From: Allopusillimonas soli
Lineage (GTDB): Bacteria > Pseudomonadota > Gammaproteobacteria > Burkholderiales > Burkholderiaceae_B
Direction of reading: 5' to 3'
Assembly (NCBI RefSeq): GCF_004153445.1
Contig: NZ_SDQC01000002.1
Location: 744,001 to 808,000 of the forward strand
Length of the DNA: 64,000 nt
The position numbers and the translations under genes are program-made. Below, piece after piece: positions 19,659-28,752 of the stretch (position 1 is the first letter of the stretch; the number at the start of each line of letters is the position of its first letter). The notes under the pieces are model-generated. The model searched no databases and was not told where the DNA came from. It worked only from the letters and a program-made list of their open reading frames with translations.

Positions 19659-20417
19659 ATGGAAATAAAGGACAAGGTTTTCATCGTGACCGGCGGCGCC
19701 TCCGGCCTGGGCGCCGGCACAGCGCGCATGCTGGTCGGGGAAGGCGCCCGCGTCGTGATCGCGGATGTGCAGGACGAAGCGGGGCAACAGCTGGCCGCAG
19801 AGCTGGGGCAGACCTATGTACACTGCGATGTCACGCAGGAGGCCGATGGCCAGGCGGCCGTTGACGCCGCGCTGAAGGCCGGCCGCCTGTTCGGTCTGGT
19901 CAACTGCGCGGGCGTGGCGCCTGCTACCCGCACCGTGGGCAAAAACGGGCCCCATCCGCTCGACATGTACCAGAAGGTCGTGATGATCAACCTGGTGGGC
20001 ACCTTCAACATGATACGGCTTGCGTCGCAGGCCATGAGCCAGAACGAACCGGAGCCTACAGGCGAACGAGGCGTGCTGATTAACACCGCATCGGTCGCCG
20101 CCTACGACGGCCAGATCGGGCAGGCTGCCTATGCATCATCCAAGGCCGGCGTGGTCGGGCTCACGCTGCCCGTGGCGCGCGATCTGTCCAAGCTTGGTAT
20201 CCGCTGCGTCACCATTGCGCCGGGCATATTCGGCACGCCTATGGTATTCGGCATGCCCCAGGAAGTGCAGGACAGCCTTGCCGCCAGCATTCCCTTCCCT
20301 TCCCGCCTGGGACGACCGGACGACTACGCCAAGCTGGTGCAGAGCATCGTGACCAACGAGATGCTCAATGGCGAGACCATACGGCTCGATGGCGCCATCC
20401 GTATGGCGCCAAAGTAA
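19659..20417 (+). CDS. Short-chain dehydrogenase, 3-hydroxyacyl-CoA dehydrogenase type II-like
   Basis: A 252-aa Rossmann-fold oxidoreductase with NAD-binding TGGASGLG (11-18) and the catalytic Ser145, Tyr158 and Lys162 (YASSK). The layout, including VNCAGVAPA and the HPLDMYQKVVMINLVGTFNM segment, resembles the HSD17B10/3-hydroxyacyl-CoA dehydrogenase type II branch, suggesting fatty-acid or branched-chain acyl-CoA oxidation. An AAGGACAG Shine-Dalgarno precedes the ATG. It is 43 nt downstream of adk and 19 nt upstream of murJ, so likely in one transcript, though there is no clear functional link. Confidence 0.85.
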   Translation: MEIKDKVFIVTGGASGLGAGTARMLVGEGARVVIADVQDEAGQQLAAELGQTYVHCDVTQEADGQAAVDAALKAGRLFGLVNCAGVAPATRTVGKNGPHPLDMYQKVVMINLVGTFNMIRLASQAMSQNEPEPTGERGVLINTASVAAYDGQIGQAAYASSKAGVVGLTLPVARDLSKLGIRCVTIAPGIFGTPMVFGMPQEVQDSLAASIPFPSRLGRPDDYAKLVQSIVTNEMLNGETIRLDGAIRMAPK

Positions 20418-20436
20418 ACAAGGACAGCGTACAGCC

Positions 20437-21993
20437 ATGGGCCTGCTTCGCTCGGCCGCAACCGTCAGCAGCTTCACCCTGGTTTCCCGTATCACGGGCC
20501 TGGTGCGCGACGTCCTGATCGCCGGCATATTCGGGGCGGGCGCACTCACCGACGCCTTCTGGGTGGCGTTCCGCATCCCGAATCTCCTGCGCCGGCTCTT
20601 TGCCGAAGGCGCCTTCTCACAGGCTTTCGTGCCCATTCTCGGTCAGGCCCGCACACAGCGCAGCCAGTCCGAGGTGCGCCTGCTGCTCGATCGGGTCGCA
20701 TTGCTGCTTACCTTTGCACTCATGGCGGTCACTGCGGTCGGCATACTCGCCGCGCCCTGGGTGGTCAGTGCCATGGCCAGCGGTCTACGAGCCGCTTCCC
20801 GCCAGCCCGAGTTTCACGCAGCCGTATGGATGACGCGCGTGATGTTCCCTTACATTATCTGCATGTCGCTGGTGGCATTTGCGTCGGGCGTGCTGAATAC
20901 ATGGAGCCGCTTTGCCGTACCCGCCGTCACGCCCGTACTGCTGAACCTGTCCATGATCGCCTCAGCCTTGTTGCTGGCACCGCACCTGCAGGTGCCCATA
21001 TATGCACTTGCCGCCGGCGTCATGGCGGGTGGTGTGGCGCAGCTTGTAGTGCAATGGGCAGCCCTGGCCCGCCTGGGCCTGCTGCCGCGTTACCGCATCG
21101 ACCTGCGCGGAGCCTGGCGCGATCCAATCGTCAAACGCATCATGCGGCAAATGCTGCCAGCGGTGTTGGGCGTATCGGTTGCCCAGATATCCCTGCTCAT
21201 CAATACGAATATCGCCACATGGCTTGCGCCGGGCAGTGTCAGTTGGTTGTCGTTCGCGGATCGACTGATGGAGTTTCCGACTGCCCTGCTTGGCGTGGCG
21301 CTGGGCACCGTGCTGCTGCCCAGTCTGTCGGCCGCGCATGCGAGCGCCGACCAGGGGGGCTACAGCGCCCTGCTCGACTGGGGCCTGCGCCTGGTATGCC
21401 TGCTGGGACTGCCGGCTGCGCTGGGCATGGCGTTGCTGTCCGACGGACTGGTTGCAACATTATTCAACTACGGCGCTTTTTCGGCCCATGACGTGGCGCA
21501 GACAAGACTGGCCGTGACCGCCTATTCGGCCGGCCTCATCGGCCTGCTTGCCATCAAGATCCTTGCCCCCGGTTTCTACGCCAAGCAGGACATACGCACG
21601 CCGGTCAAGATTGCGCTGGGCGTGCTGGTTCTCACCCAGCTATTCAATGTGATATTCGTGCCCTTGTTTGCCCATGCGGGGCTGGCACTGTCCATCGGAC
21701 TCGGAGCCAGCGTCAACGCCCTGTGCCTGGTGTATCTGCTGCGCCGCCGCGGGGTGTACCAGCCGCGACCCGGCTGGATGGTCTTTCTTCTGCGCTTGGT
21801 TCCCGCTCTGGCGGTGCTGGCCGGCATTCTGTGGCTGGCTCAGGTCCACCTCGACTGGCTGGCCCTGGGCACGCATCCCGCGCGCCGCGCCGGATGGCTC
21901 GCCCTGGTCGTGCTGGGCGGAATCGCAGGCTACTTCGCCATGCTCCTGCTGTGTGGTTTCAGAGCCTCTGACTTTACAAGACGCGCCAAATAA
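20437..21993 (+). CDS. murJ: MurJ, lipid II flippase
   Basis: A 518-aa polytopic inner-membrane protein of the MurJ/MviN family that moves lipid II across the membrane for peptidoglycan synthesis. The family start MGLLRSAATVSSFTLVSRITGLVRD is intact, with GAGALTDAFWVAFRIPNLLRRLFAEGAFSQAFVP just after; about 14 hydrophobic helices follow. The frame is open 23 codons upstream inside the SDR gene, but the ATG at 20437 matches the family start. rpsT follows 54 nt downstream, an order seen in many betaproteobacteria. Confidence 0.96.
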   Translation: MGLLRSAATVSSFTLVSRITGLVRDVLIAGIFGAGALTDAFWVAFRIPNLLRRLFAEGAFSQAFVPILGQARTQRSQSEVRLLLDRVALLLTFALMAVTAVGILAAPWVVSAMASGLRAASRQPEFHAAVWMTRVMFPYIICMSLVAFASGVLNTWSRFAVPAVTPVLLNLSMIASALLLAPHLQVPIYALAAGVMAGGVAQLVVQWAALARLGLLPRYRIDLRGAWRDPIVKRIMRQMLPAVLGVSVAQISLLINTNIATWLAPGSVSWLSFADRLMEFPTALLGVALGTVLLPSLSAAHASADQGGYSALLDWGLRLVCLLGLPAALGMALLSDGLVATLFNYGAFSAHDVAQTRLAVTAYSAGLIGLLAIKILAPGFYAKQDIRTPVKIALGVLVLTQLFNVIFVPLFAHAGLALSIGLGASVNALCLVYLLRRRGVYQPRPGWMVFLLRLVPALAVLAGILWLAQVHLDWLALGTHPARRAGWLALVVLGGIAGYFAMLLLCGFRASDFTRRAK

Positions 21994-22047
21994 TCTAGAA
22001 TAGCGGTCTTTGCCAGATTAGACCTTTACTAGGATTGCACGCATAAC

Positions 22048-22311
22048 ATGGCCAATTCAGCACAAGCCCGCAAGCGCGCCCGCCAGTCGGTGCAGCGCAA
22101 CAAGCACAACGCCAGCATGCGTTCCATGCTGCGCACGTCCATCAAGCGCGTTCGCCAGGCCATTGCCGCCGGCGACAAAGCCGCCGCGACGGAAGTTTTT
22201 CAGAAAACCACCAGCATCATCGATCGCGTAGCCGACAAGAACATTATTCACAAAAACAAGGCGGCCCGTCATAAAAGCCGTCTTGCCGCTGCAGTCAAAG
22301 CCCTTGCCTGA
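22048..22311 (+). CDS. rpsT: 30S ribosomal protein S20
   Basis: An 87-aa, lysine/arginine-rich protein of the S20 family ([21 protein letters not shown]), which binds the 5' domain of 16S rRNA. The length and the C-terminal [20 protein letters not shown] are typical. It has its own short leader after murJ and ends ahead of a textbook intrinsic terminator at 22366-22394, as expected for an abundantly expressed gene. Confidence 0.98.
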   Translation: MANSAQARKRARQSVQRNKHNASMRSMLRTSIKRVRQAIAAGDKAAATEVFQKTTSIIDRVADKNIIHKNKAARHKSRLAAAVKALA

Positions 22312-22365
22312 CAGCACAGGAAAGGTTTGATACGGCAAAGACGCCGGCCCGGCCGGCTACCAAGG

Positions 22366-22394
22366 AACAGGACGCACCGCGTCCTGTTTTTTTT
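22366..22394 (+). terminator. Intrinsic terminator of rpsT
   Basis: Perfect 10-bp stem AACAGGACGC / GCGTCCTGTT with an ACC loop, running straight into a U-tract (T 22387-22394). It lies about 55 nt after the rpsT stop and just upstream of the next gene on the same strand. Confidence 0.93.
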
Positions 22395-22407
22395 GGCTGG
22401 AGTATAG

Positions 22408-23676
22408 TTGCGAAAGACTGACTCCATGCCCCTGCCTGGGCACCGGACCATGCACTCGAGCCACGACACGCACACAAACGCACCACCCAGCAATCCGCTT
22501 GATGCGGCCGGCCCTGCGGGCCATGCAGCTGCCGCCACTGACTTGGCGCCCACGCACGAGCCTTCCCCCCCAGCCGACAAGCGGGAAGTCGCACTGACCA
22601 TCCTGGCCGCCATCGCCGTCATCTTTGCATTGCAATGGGCCGAGGACTTTTTCATTCCCTTGGTTTTCGGCATCTTTATCGCCTATACGCTCAATCCCAT
22701 TGTGGCGTGGCTGGAGCGCTATCGGGTGCCCCGCGTCGCCGGCGCCAGCCTGGTCATGCTCGTGCTCCTGGGATCCGGTGCAATGGCGGGCGCCACCGTC
22801 TATCGCGAAGCGCGGTCCATCGTGGATGAACTTCCCTATACCACCTACAAGATAACGCATGCTATGCGCGAAGTCCGCAGCAGCGGCGAGCTCAGCACGC
22901 TGGACAAGTTGCGTCGCATGGCTGACGAACTGAAGAAGGCGGCAAGTCCCGAACCTGCGCAGACCACACCCCCGGCAGTCGTCAAGGACGGACAGACGAT
23001 ACCGCAGGTTGTCATTCAGCAGCCTGAGAAGGATCTGGACGATTGGCTATGGGCGGGATCGCTAAGTGCGGCCCGCTTTGTCGGCCAGATGATCATGGTG
23101 CTGTTTCTGGTGTTCTTCGCGCTGGTGTCGGGCGATATCTTCAAGCGCAAGCTGGTCAAGTTGACCGGGCCCTCGCTGTCGCGCAAGAAGATTACCGTGC
23201 AGATTCTGGACGACATCAATATGTCCATCCAGAAATATATGTTCATGCTCTTGGTCACCAACGTCTTGCTGGGCCTTCTTGCCTGGGTCGCCCTGCATCT
23301 GATCGGCCTGGACAACCCGGGCGCGTGGGCTGTTGCCACGGCCTTGTTGCACATCATTCCCTATTTTGGCGTGCTTATTGCCGCCTTGGCCGCGGGCGTG
23401 GCAGCCTTTCTTCAATTCGAGTCTTTCTCCATGATGCTACTGGTCATTGCCGTGACGGTGGGCATTTCGTCTTTTGTGGGTACGCTGGTCACCACATGGA
23501 TGACGGGACGCATTGCCAGGATGAATGCGACCGCCGTATTTGTCGCACTGCTGTTTGGCGGCTGGCTGTGGGGCGTCTGGGGATTGCTGCTGTGTGTGCC
23601 GGTAATTGTGGTGATACGCGTGATTGCCCAGCATGTGGATGCCATGCAGCCGATTGCAGAGCTGCTGAGCGACTGA
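22408..23676 (+). CDS. AI-2E family transporter (PerM/YdiK-like permease)
   Basis: An integral membrane protein of up to 422 aa in the AI-2 exporter superfamily. A polar N-terminus is followed by paired helices (EVALTILAAIAVIFALQWAEDFF, VFGIFIAYTLNPIVAWLERYRV), a long soluble segment at about 135-200, and a C-terminal bundle of helices including LGLLAWVALHLIGLDNPGAWAVATALLHIIPYFG. Members carry varied substrates (AI-2, sodium/proton exchange), so no substrate is proposed. The TTG at 22408 has GGAG five bases upstream; ATGs at 22426 and 22450 are alternatives. Confidence 0.85.
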   Translation: MRKTDSMPLPGHRTMHSSHDTHTNAPPSNPLDAAGPAGHAAAATDLAPTHEPSPPADKREVALTILAAIAVIFALQWAEDFFIPLVFGIFIAYTLNPIVAWLERYRVPRVAGASLVMLVLLGSGAMAGATVYREARSIVDELPYTTYKITHAMREVRSSGELSTLDKLRRMADELKKAASPEPAQTTPPAVVKDGQTIPQVVIQQPEKDLDDWLWAGSLSAARFVGQMIMVLFLVFFALVSGDIFKRKLVKLTGPSLSRKKITVQILDDINMSIQKYMFMLLVTNVLLGLLAWVALHLIGLDNPGAWAVATALLHIIPYFGVLIAALAAGVAAFLQFESFSMMLLVIAVTVGISSFVGTLVTTWMTGRIARMNATAVFVALLFGGWLWGVWGLLLCVPVIVVIRVIAQHVDAMQPIAELLSD

Positions 23677-23715
23677 CGGCCCTGCTCTGCATCCTGAGTG
23701 CCAAGGCCCAGCCTG

Positions 23716-24624
23716 CTAGGAAGGCTGCCCAGAAGACATCAGGCGTTCGCCGAGAAAATCCAGAAAGGCGCGAACCGCCGGCACCATGCCCCGTCGCGAA
23801 CTGAACACGGCATGCACGATGCCGGGGGCGGTCGACCACTGCGGAAGGGGTTGCACCAGCCTGCCCTGGGCAATCTCGTCGACGCACATATAGTCGGGCA
23901 GGAGCCCCGCCCCGACGCCGCCCAGAATGGCATATTTGAGCGTCAACATGTCATCGGCCACAAGGCGGGGCCTATGCGTCAGGCGGTACTGTGCGCCGTT
24001 GGGCCCGAACAGCGTCCAAATGGCCCGCTCATCGCTGACGGACATGGCCACGGAATCGAGCAGCGTCAGGTCGCTGGGCTGACTGGGCACGCCTTGGCGT
24101 TCCAACTGTCCCGGACTGGCCACCAGGAGCACCTGCGATCTGCCCAGGTGCTTGACCACCAGGCTCCCGCTTTCCGCGAGCGACACACGCACGCGCAATG
24201 CAATATCCACCCCCTCTTCCACCACATCCACAACACGGTTGCTGACCGCCATGTGCACCTGAACCAGCGGATGAAGCTGCTGGAAATCGGGCAGCAAGGG
24301 CCCGACCATGGTCTGGGCTACCGTCACGGGACACGCAACACGTATGATGCCACGCGGCTCCACCTGCACTTGCGCCACCGCCGCCGATGCGGCCTGGGCC
24401 TGTTCGCACATGGCCAGGCAGTGCCTGTAATACAGTTCGCCCGCCATTGTGAGAGAAAGCTTTCGGGTCGTCCGCTGCAACAGCCTTACCCCAAGCTCGT
24501 CCTCCAGCCTGGCGACGCGCCGCGACAGGCGAGACTTGGGAATGCCCAAGGTGCGGCCTGCCGCCGCAAAACTGCCCTGGGTCACCACTTCGGCAAAATA
24601 CATCATGTCATTCAGATCCTGCAT
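23716..24624 (-). CDS. LysR-family transcriptional regulator
   Basis: A 302-aa LTTR. The N-terminal winged helix (MQDLNDMMYFAEVVTQGSFAAAGRTLGIPKSRLSRRVARLEDELGVRLLQRTTRKLSLT) is complete, and residues about 90-300 form the effector-binding domain. The DLNDM start is frequent in the AaeR/DsdC-like branch that sits next to oxidoreductases. It is divergent from the azoreductase gene with a 154-nt shared AT-rich promoter region (24625-24778), so it probably controls that gene and itself. The inducer is unknown; quinones or electrophiles are plausible given the neighbour. Confidence 0.92.
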   Translation of the reverse strand: MQDLNDMMYFAEVVTQGSFAAAGRTLGIPKSRLSRRVARLEDELGVRLLQRTTRKLSLTMAGELYYRHCLAMCEQAQAASAAVAQVQVEPRGIIRVACPVTVAQTMVGPLLPDFQQLHPLVQVHMAVSNRVVDVVEEGVDIALRVRVSLAESGSLVVKHLGRSQVLLVASPGQLERQGVPSQPSDLTLLDSVAMSVSDERAIWTLFGPNGAQYRLTHRPRLVADDMLTLKYAILGGVGAGLLPDYMCVDEIAQGRLVQPLPQWSTAPGIVHAVFSSRRGMVPAVRAFLDFLGERLMSSGQPS

Positions 24625-24778
24625 GATCGTGCCTCTCGATATGTAACCTCAATAGCGTTCAAATTCAGGACAATCTATCGCATCTGCGCCTACTTATAAA
24701 TATTATTGTATCTATTCATAATTCAACATACCAGGTCGCTAATTAGGCCATTCCTCTAACAAACGGAGCGCAACACAC

Positions 24779-25426
24779 ATGAAACTGCTGCATATCGACT
24801 CAAGCATCAATGGCACACAATCCATATCCCGCAAGTTGAGCGGCGATATCGTTTCGCAGTGGCTAGCCGGTCACCCCGATACCGAGGTCCAGTATCTGGA
24901 TTTGGCCGTGGACACGCCCAACCACTTTTCAAGCGATGCCATGGGCATCCGGGTGCCGCAGGATGACCGGCAAACCGAGGCCCAGCGCCGCGAGAACGCG
25001 CTGTCAGAAGCGCTGGTCAGCCAGTTTCTGGATGCCGATGTGGTCGTTGTCGGGGCGCCGCTGTACAACTTCTCGATTCCCAGCCAGCTCAAGGCATGGA
25101 TAGACCGCATTGCGCAAGCCGGGCGCACGTTCCGCTACACAGAAAGCGGTCCCATTGGCCTGTGCGCGGGCAAGACCGTGATTGTGGCGCTTAGCCGCGG
25201 CGGCATCTACTCCACGAGCGAGGCGGGCCAGGCCATGGAGCACCAGGAATCCTACCTGAAAGCGATTTTCGGCTTCTTCGGCATAACCGACCTGCGTGTA
25301 ATACGCGTGGAAGGCACCGCCATGGGTGGCGAGGTTCTTGCCAATGCCATGAGCGCGGCGGCGGTCAACATTCCGAAAGTGCTGGCTCAACGGCTCCCGG
25401 CGCAGGCAGACGTCCAGGCCGCCTGA
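24779..25426 (+). CDS. azoR: FMN-dependent NADH-azoreductase (AzoR-type quinone reductase)
   Basis: A 215-aa flavodoxin-fold enzyme. [25 protein letters not shown] forms the FMN phosphate loop region, and [36 protein letters not shown] is the family's most conserved block. AzoR enzymes reduce quinones and azo dyes by two-electron transfer from NADH, giving resistance to thiol-specific and quinone stress. It is divergent from the LysR gene. The ATG follows a weak Shine-Dalgarno (CGGAGCG, spaced about 11). It converges on ribA 25 nt downstream. Confidence 0.9.
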   Translation: MKLLHIDSSINGTQSISRKLSGDIVSQWLAGHPDTEVQYLDLAVDTPNHFSSDAMGIRVPQDDRQTEAQRRENALSEALVSQFLDADVVVVGAPLYNFSIPSQLKAWIDRIAQAGRTFRYTESGPIGLCAGKTVIVALSRGGIYSTSEAGQAMEHQESYLKAIFGFFGITDLRVIRVEGTAMGGEVLANAMSAAAVNIPKVLAQRLPAQADVQAA

Positions 25427-25450
25427 CCGCGGCCAGGGACGCCACGCCCC

Positions 25451-26125
25451 CTAGCTGCGATCTTTGAGCCAGTGCCCGAGCTTGCTGGCCTTGGTAGTGA
25501 GATAGTTTTCGTTGTACGGATTGCGGTTGACCTGCAGTGGCAACCGCTCCACAACCTGAATACCCAGCTTTTCCATGGCAGCCACTTTGCGGGGGTTGTT
25601 GGTCATGAGACGCAGCGAACGGATGCCGGCGTGATCCAGCATGGGGCGACAGAGATCGTAGCGCCGCATATCCGCCGGGAAGCCCAGGCGCTCGTTGGCT
25701 TCGACGGTGTCGGCGCCCTGATCCTGCAACTGATAAGCGCGTATCTTATTGACCAAGCCTATGCCGCGTCCTTCCTGGCGCAAATACAGCAAAGCGCCGC
25801 GCCCCTGCTTCGCAATCGCCTGCAGGGCCGCTTCGAGCTGAGCGCCGCAGTCGCAGCGCTGGCTGAACAACGCGTCGCCGGTCAAGCATTCTGAATGTAC
25901 ACGCGCCAGGACGGGAAGGCCGTCGCCGACGTTGCCCAGCGTCAGTAGGAGGTGCTCCTTGGCTGTGGCGGGATCCACAAATACATGGATGTCGAAGACA
26001 GCCCAGGGCGTGGGCAGCTTGCTGGCGGCAATGTAGTCCAGCCTGTACGCCGCCCCGTGCTCGCTGGCCGCAGCCGCGCGCTGATGGTTTGTCAGGTCGG
26101 AATCATCGCCGGGAGTGGAAGGCAT
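25451..26125 (-). CDS. ribA: GTP cyclohydrolase II
   Basis: A 224-aa enzyme opening the GTP imidazole ring to start riboflavin synthesis. The zinc ligands Cys80, Cys91 and Cys93 ([17 protein letters not shown]) are intact, and [11 protein letters not shown] and [17 protein letters not shown] are the catalytic and GTP-binding motifs. It carries a roughly 25-residue N-terminal extension relative to E. coli RibA. It is a stand-alone RibA, not fused to RibB. No FMN riboswitch was recognised in the 100 nt upstream. Confidence 0.95.
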   Translation of the reverse strand: MPSTPGDDSDLTNHQRAAAASEHGAAYRLDYIAASKLPTPWAVFDIHVFVDPATAKEHLLLTLGNVGDGLPVLARVHSECLTGDALFSQRCDCGAQLEAALQAIAKQGRGALLYLRQEGRGIGLVNKIRAYQLQDQGADTVEANERLGFPADMRRYDLCRPMLDHAGIRSLRLMTNNPRKVAAMEKLGIQVVERLPLQVNRNPYNENYLTTKASKLGHWLKDRS

Positions 26126-26186
26126 CGTTTACCTCTGTCGGAAAGCAGGCAAGCTTAACACTGTCTGCCATGCAGCGCCTCCCGCC

Positions 26187-26204
26187 GCCGGGCGTGCGCC
26201 CGGC
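26187..26204 (-). terminator. GC hairpin between livF and ribA
   Basis: Stem GCCGGGC / GCCCGGC with a 4-nt loop about 20 nt after the livF stop on the minus strand. There is no U-tract, so it may only weakly terminate the liv transcript ahead of ribA. Confidence 0.3.
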
Positions 26205-26225
26205 TGCGTCCCTTCCATCATACTG

Positions 26226-26930
26226 CTATACCTTCACGCCGAGATATTTCTCGATTACTGAATTATCTGCATGCAACTGCTCAGGTGTGCCGTCGAACAC
26301 CACATGGCCATTATTAATGATGTAGCAACGATGCGCCAGCGACAAAGCCGCCCGCCAGTTCTGCTCCACCAACACTATGGTGTGGCCACTTTCGGCCAGC
26401 TTGCGGCACACCTCGATGAGATCCTGCACAATAAGCGGCGCAAGGCCCTCGAATGGCTCATCCAGCATGATAAGCCGGGCATTGCGTATCATGGCGCGGG
26501 CAATGGCCAGCATCTGCTGCTCGCCGCCCGAAAGCTGCTTGCCACGATTGCGCCGCCGCTCAGCCAGGCGTGGAAAGGTTTCGTAGATCTCATCGAGCGT
26601 GCGGGCCGGCTTGGCCGTCATGGCCGCAAGCTGCAGATTCTCCTGTACCGTGATGGCCCCGAAGATGCGTCTTTCCTCGGGCACCAGTTGTATTCCACGG
26701 CGCGCCAGCTGGTATGGCGGCAAATGCTGCACGGCCTCACCGTTGTGCCGAATGATGCCGCTCTTGGGCGGAACCATACCCATCAGCGACTTCAGTGTCG
26801 TGCTCTTGCCCGCGCCATTGCGACCCAGCAAGGCCACGACCTCGTTCTCCTCCACACGCATGGAGACATCGAAGAGGATATGCGAATCCCCGTAATAGCT
26901 GTTGATTTTTTCGACCTCAAGCAGACTCAT
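26226..26930 (-). CDS. livF: Branched-chain amino acid-type ABC transporter ATP-binding protein (LivF)
   Basis: A 234-aa ATPase of the HAAT (LivF) branch: Walker A GRNGAGKST, signature LSGGEQQMLAIARA, Walker B LIMLDEPFEGLAP. The chosen start MSLLEVEKINSYYGDSHILFDV at 26930 matches the family; it overlaps the end of the livM-livG fusion by 14 nt, showing tight coupling. It pairs with the LivG half of the upstream fusion to power import by LivH and LivM. It is the last gene of the SBP-livH-livMG-livF operon. Confidence 0.93.
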   Translation of the reverse strand: MSLLEVEKINSYYGDSHILFDVSMRVEENEVVALLGRNGAGKSTTLKSLMGMVPPKSGIIRHNGEAVQHLPPYQLARRGIQLVPEERRIFGAITVQENLQLAAMTAKPARTLDEIYETFPRLAERRRNRGKQLSGGEQQMLAIARAMIRNARLIMLDEPFEGLAPLIVQDLIEVCRKLAESGHTIVLVEQNWRAALSLAHRCYIINNGHVVFDGTPEQLHADNSVIEKYLGVKV

Positions 26931-28752
26931 GCTCGTCCATCCCTCCGAGATAGGCAGCCTGTACTGCCGGATTGGTCCGGATTTCGTCCGGCGTGCCTTC
27001 CGCAAGCTTGCGGCCTTCGTACAGCACCGTTATACGCTCAGCCAGCTCGAACATGGCATCCATGTCGTGCTCGACGATAACCATGCTGCGCCCTTGCCGT
27101 ATGGACTTGAGCAGCGCCACGACATGCACGCGCTCCTCGGGGCCCAGCCCCGCCAGCGGCTCGTCAAAGAGCAGCACATTGGCGCCCGTGGCAAGCGCCA
27201 GCCCGATCTCCAGTCTGCGCTTCTCGCCGTACGACAGTTCCGAGACAAGGGTGTCCGCCTGGCGCGTCAGATCCACCAATGCGATGGCGGCATTGACCTG
27301 CTCGTCCATCTCATGCGAATGATGCAGGCTGCGTAGCAGGTCGATGCGGAAGTGTCCGCGACGACGCGCCAGCACCGGAATCATGACGTTCTGGCGCACC
27401 GAGAGGTGTTCGAACAGCTGGTTGATCTGGTAGCTCTTGCTCATGCCCAACTGGCACACCGCCGTGACGCCGATGCCCGTGATTTCTTGTCCACGAAAGA
27501 ACACCTGGCCCCGCGTGGTGGCAAGCTCCCCGGCCAGCATGGCAAAGAACGTGGATTTGCCCGCGCCGTTCGGCCCGATCACCCCGCGCATCTCGCCTTC
27601 GGCCAATGAAAAGTCCACATCGCTGACCGCCATCAATCCGCCATACTGCTTGGTGATGCCACGCGCCTCAAGCACCGGCGCGCCCGGACGCGATGACTGC
27701 GTTGGCGTGACGATATCCAGTTGTGCGATGGCATGCGTGTCGGCATCGAGGTCCACTACCTGCGAGCTGCGATGCCGGCGCTTGTACCAGGCAATGACGC
27801 CGCCTGCGACACCGTGCCTGAATACGGTGACCAGCACCACGAACACGATACCGAGTATCAGCTTCCAATATGCGCCGATCTCCGCGATCTGTTGCAGGCC
27901 GTCATACAGATACAGCCATATGGTGGCGCCGAATACCGGGCCCAGCAATGTGCCCGCGCCGCCCATCACCGTCTGTATCACCAATTGCGCGGACGTGTCG
28001 AGCGAAAAGGCATCGGGTGGCATGTACGACTGAAAGACGCCAAGCAGCCCTCCTGCCAGGCCGCCGTATGCCGCCGCAATGACAAATACCATGAGCTTGT
28101 AACGCTGGATTGCATGCCCGAGGGCCAGCGCGCGCTTGGGATTGCCGCGGATCGCCTTGAGCACCGCGCCCACGGGCGACCGCACGATGCGCCGCGCGAT
28201 CACATATCCTATGAAGAAAAAGATGGCCACGAACCAGTACATCGGCCACCCACTGGAAATGTGGATTGTAGTAAAGCCCAGCGATATCTCTGGCGGAGGT
28301 ACGCCGGCAATGCCGTTTTCGCCTCCGGTGTACTCCTTGAATGCGGAGTTTTCCAGGAAATAGAACATCTCGCCGAATGCCAGCGTACTCATGGCGAAGT
28401 AGATGCCTGTGCGCCGCAGGGTCAGATAGCCGATGACCAGTCCCGCCAGCGCGGCGACGATGACGCCGATCAGCAGGGCCAGCAGCATATGCGGCACGAT
28501 ACCGGATGTCAGCAGATAAGCGGACACAAAGCCGCCCGTGCCATAGAAGGCCGACTGCCCGAAGGAAAGCAGGCCCGTGTAGCCGAACAGCAGGTCAAAA
28601 CCCAGGCCGAACAGGCCCCAGATGAGTATGCGGGTCAGCAGATCGGCACTCATGCCGAGATACGGCAATACAAAGGGCGCAGCCAGCAGACAGACGCCGA
28701 CGATCATCTCGGGAAGTTGACGGCGCGCAAGGGAAACGGTGTGCGTGCTCAT
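26917..28752 (-). CDS. Fused ABC permease and ATPase (LivM-LivG)
   Basis: A 611-aa fusion. Residues 1-325 are a LivM-type permease with about eight or more helices and the motif GYTGLLSFGQSAFYGTGGF; a linker of about 25 residues (RHRSSQVVDLDADTHAIAQ) leads to a LivG-type ATPase from about 352, with Walker A GPNGAGKST, signature LSYGEKRRLEIG and Walker B VLLFDEPLAGLGPEE. The usual separate livM and livG are therefore one chain, an arrangement known in several betaproteobacteria. It overlaps livH by 4 nt and livF by 14 nt. No frameshift is involved, as the reading frame is continuous. Confidence 0.93.
   Translation of the reverse strand: MSTHTVSLARRQLPEMIVGVCLLAAPFVLPYLGMSADLLTRILIWGLFGLGFDLLFGYTGLLSFGQSAFYGTGGFVSAYLLTSGIVPHMLLALLIGVIVAALAGLVIGYLTLRRTGIYFAMSTLAFGEMFYFLENSAFKEYTGGENGIAGVPPPEISLGFTTIHISSGWPMYWFVAIFFFIGYVIARRIVRSPVGAVLKAIRGNPKRALALGHAIQRYKLMVFVIAAAYGGLAGGLLGVFQSYMPPDAFSLDTSAQLVIQTVMGGAGTLLGPVFGATIWLYLYDGLQQIAEIGAYWKLILGIVFVVLVTVFRHGVAGGVIAWYKRRHRSSQVVDLDADTHAIAQLDIVTPTQSSRPGAPVLEARGITKQYGGLMAVSDVDFSLAEGEMRGVIGPNGAGKSTFFAMLAGELATTRGQVFFRGQEITGIGVTAVCQLGMSKSYQINQLFEHLSVRQNVMIPVLARRRGHFRIDLLRSLHHSHEMDEQVNAAIALVDLTRQADTLVSELSYGEKRRLEIGLALATGANVLLFDEPLAGLGPEERVHVVALLKSIRQGRSMVIVEHDMDAMFELAERITVLYEGRKLAEGTPDEIRTNPAVQAAYLGGMDEHESA

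Noticed and set aside
26126-26225. Possible FMN riboswitch upstream of ribA
   Set aside because: Wrong side for a leader: the sequence is only 100 nt between ribA and livF and none of the conserved RFN-element helices could be recognised.
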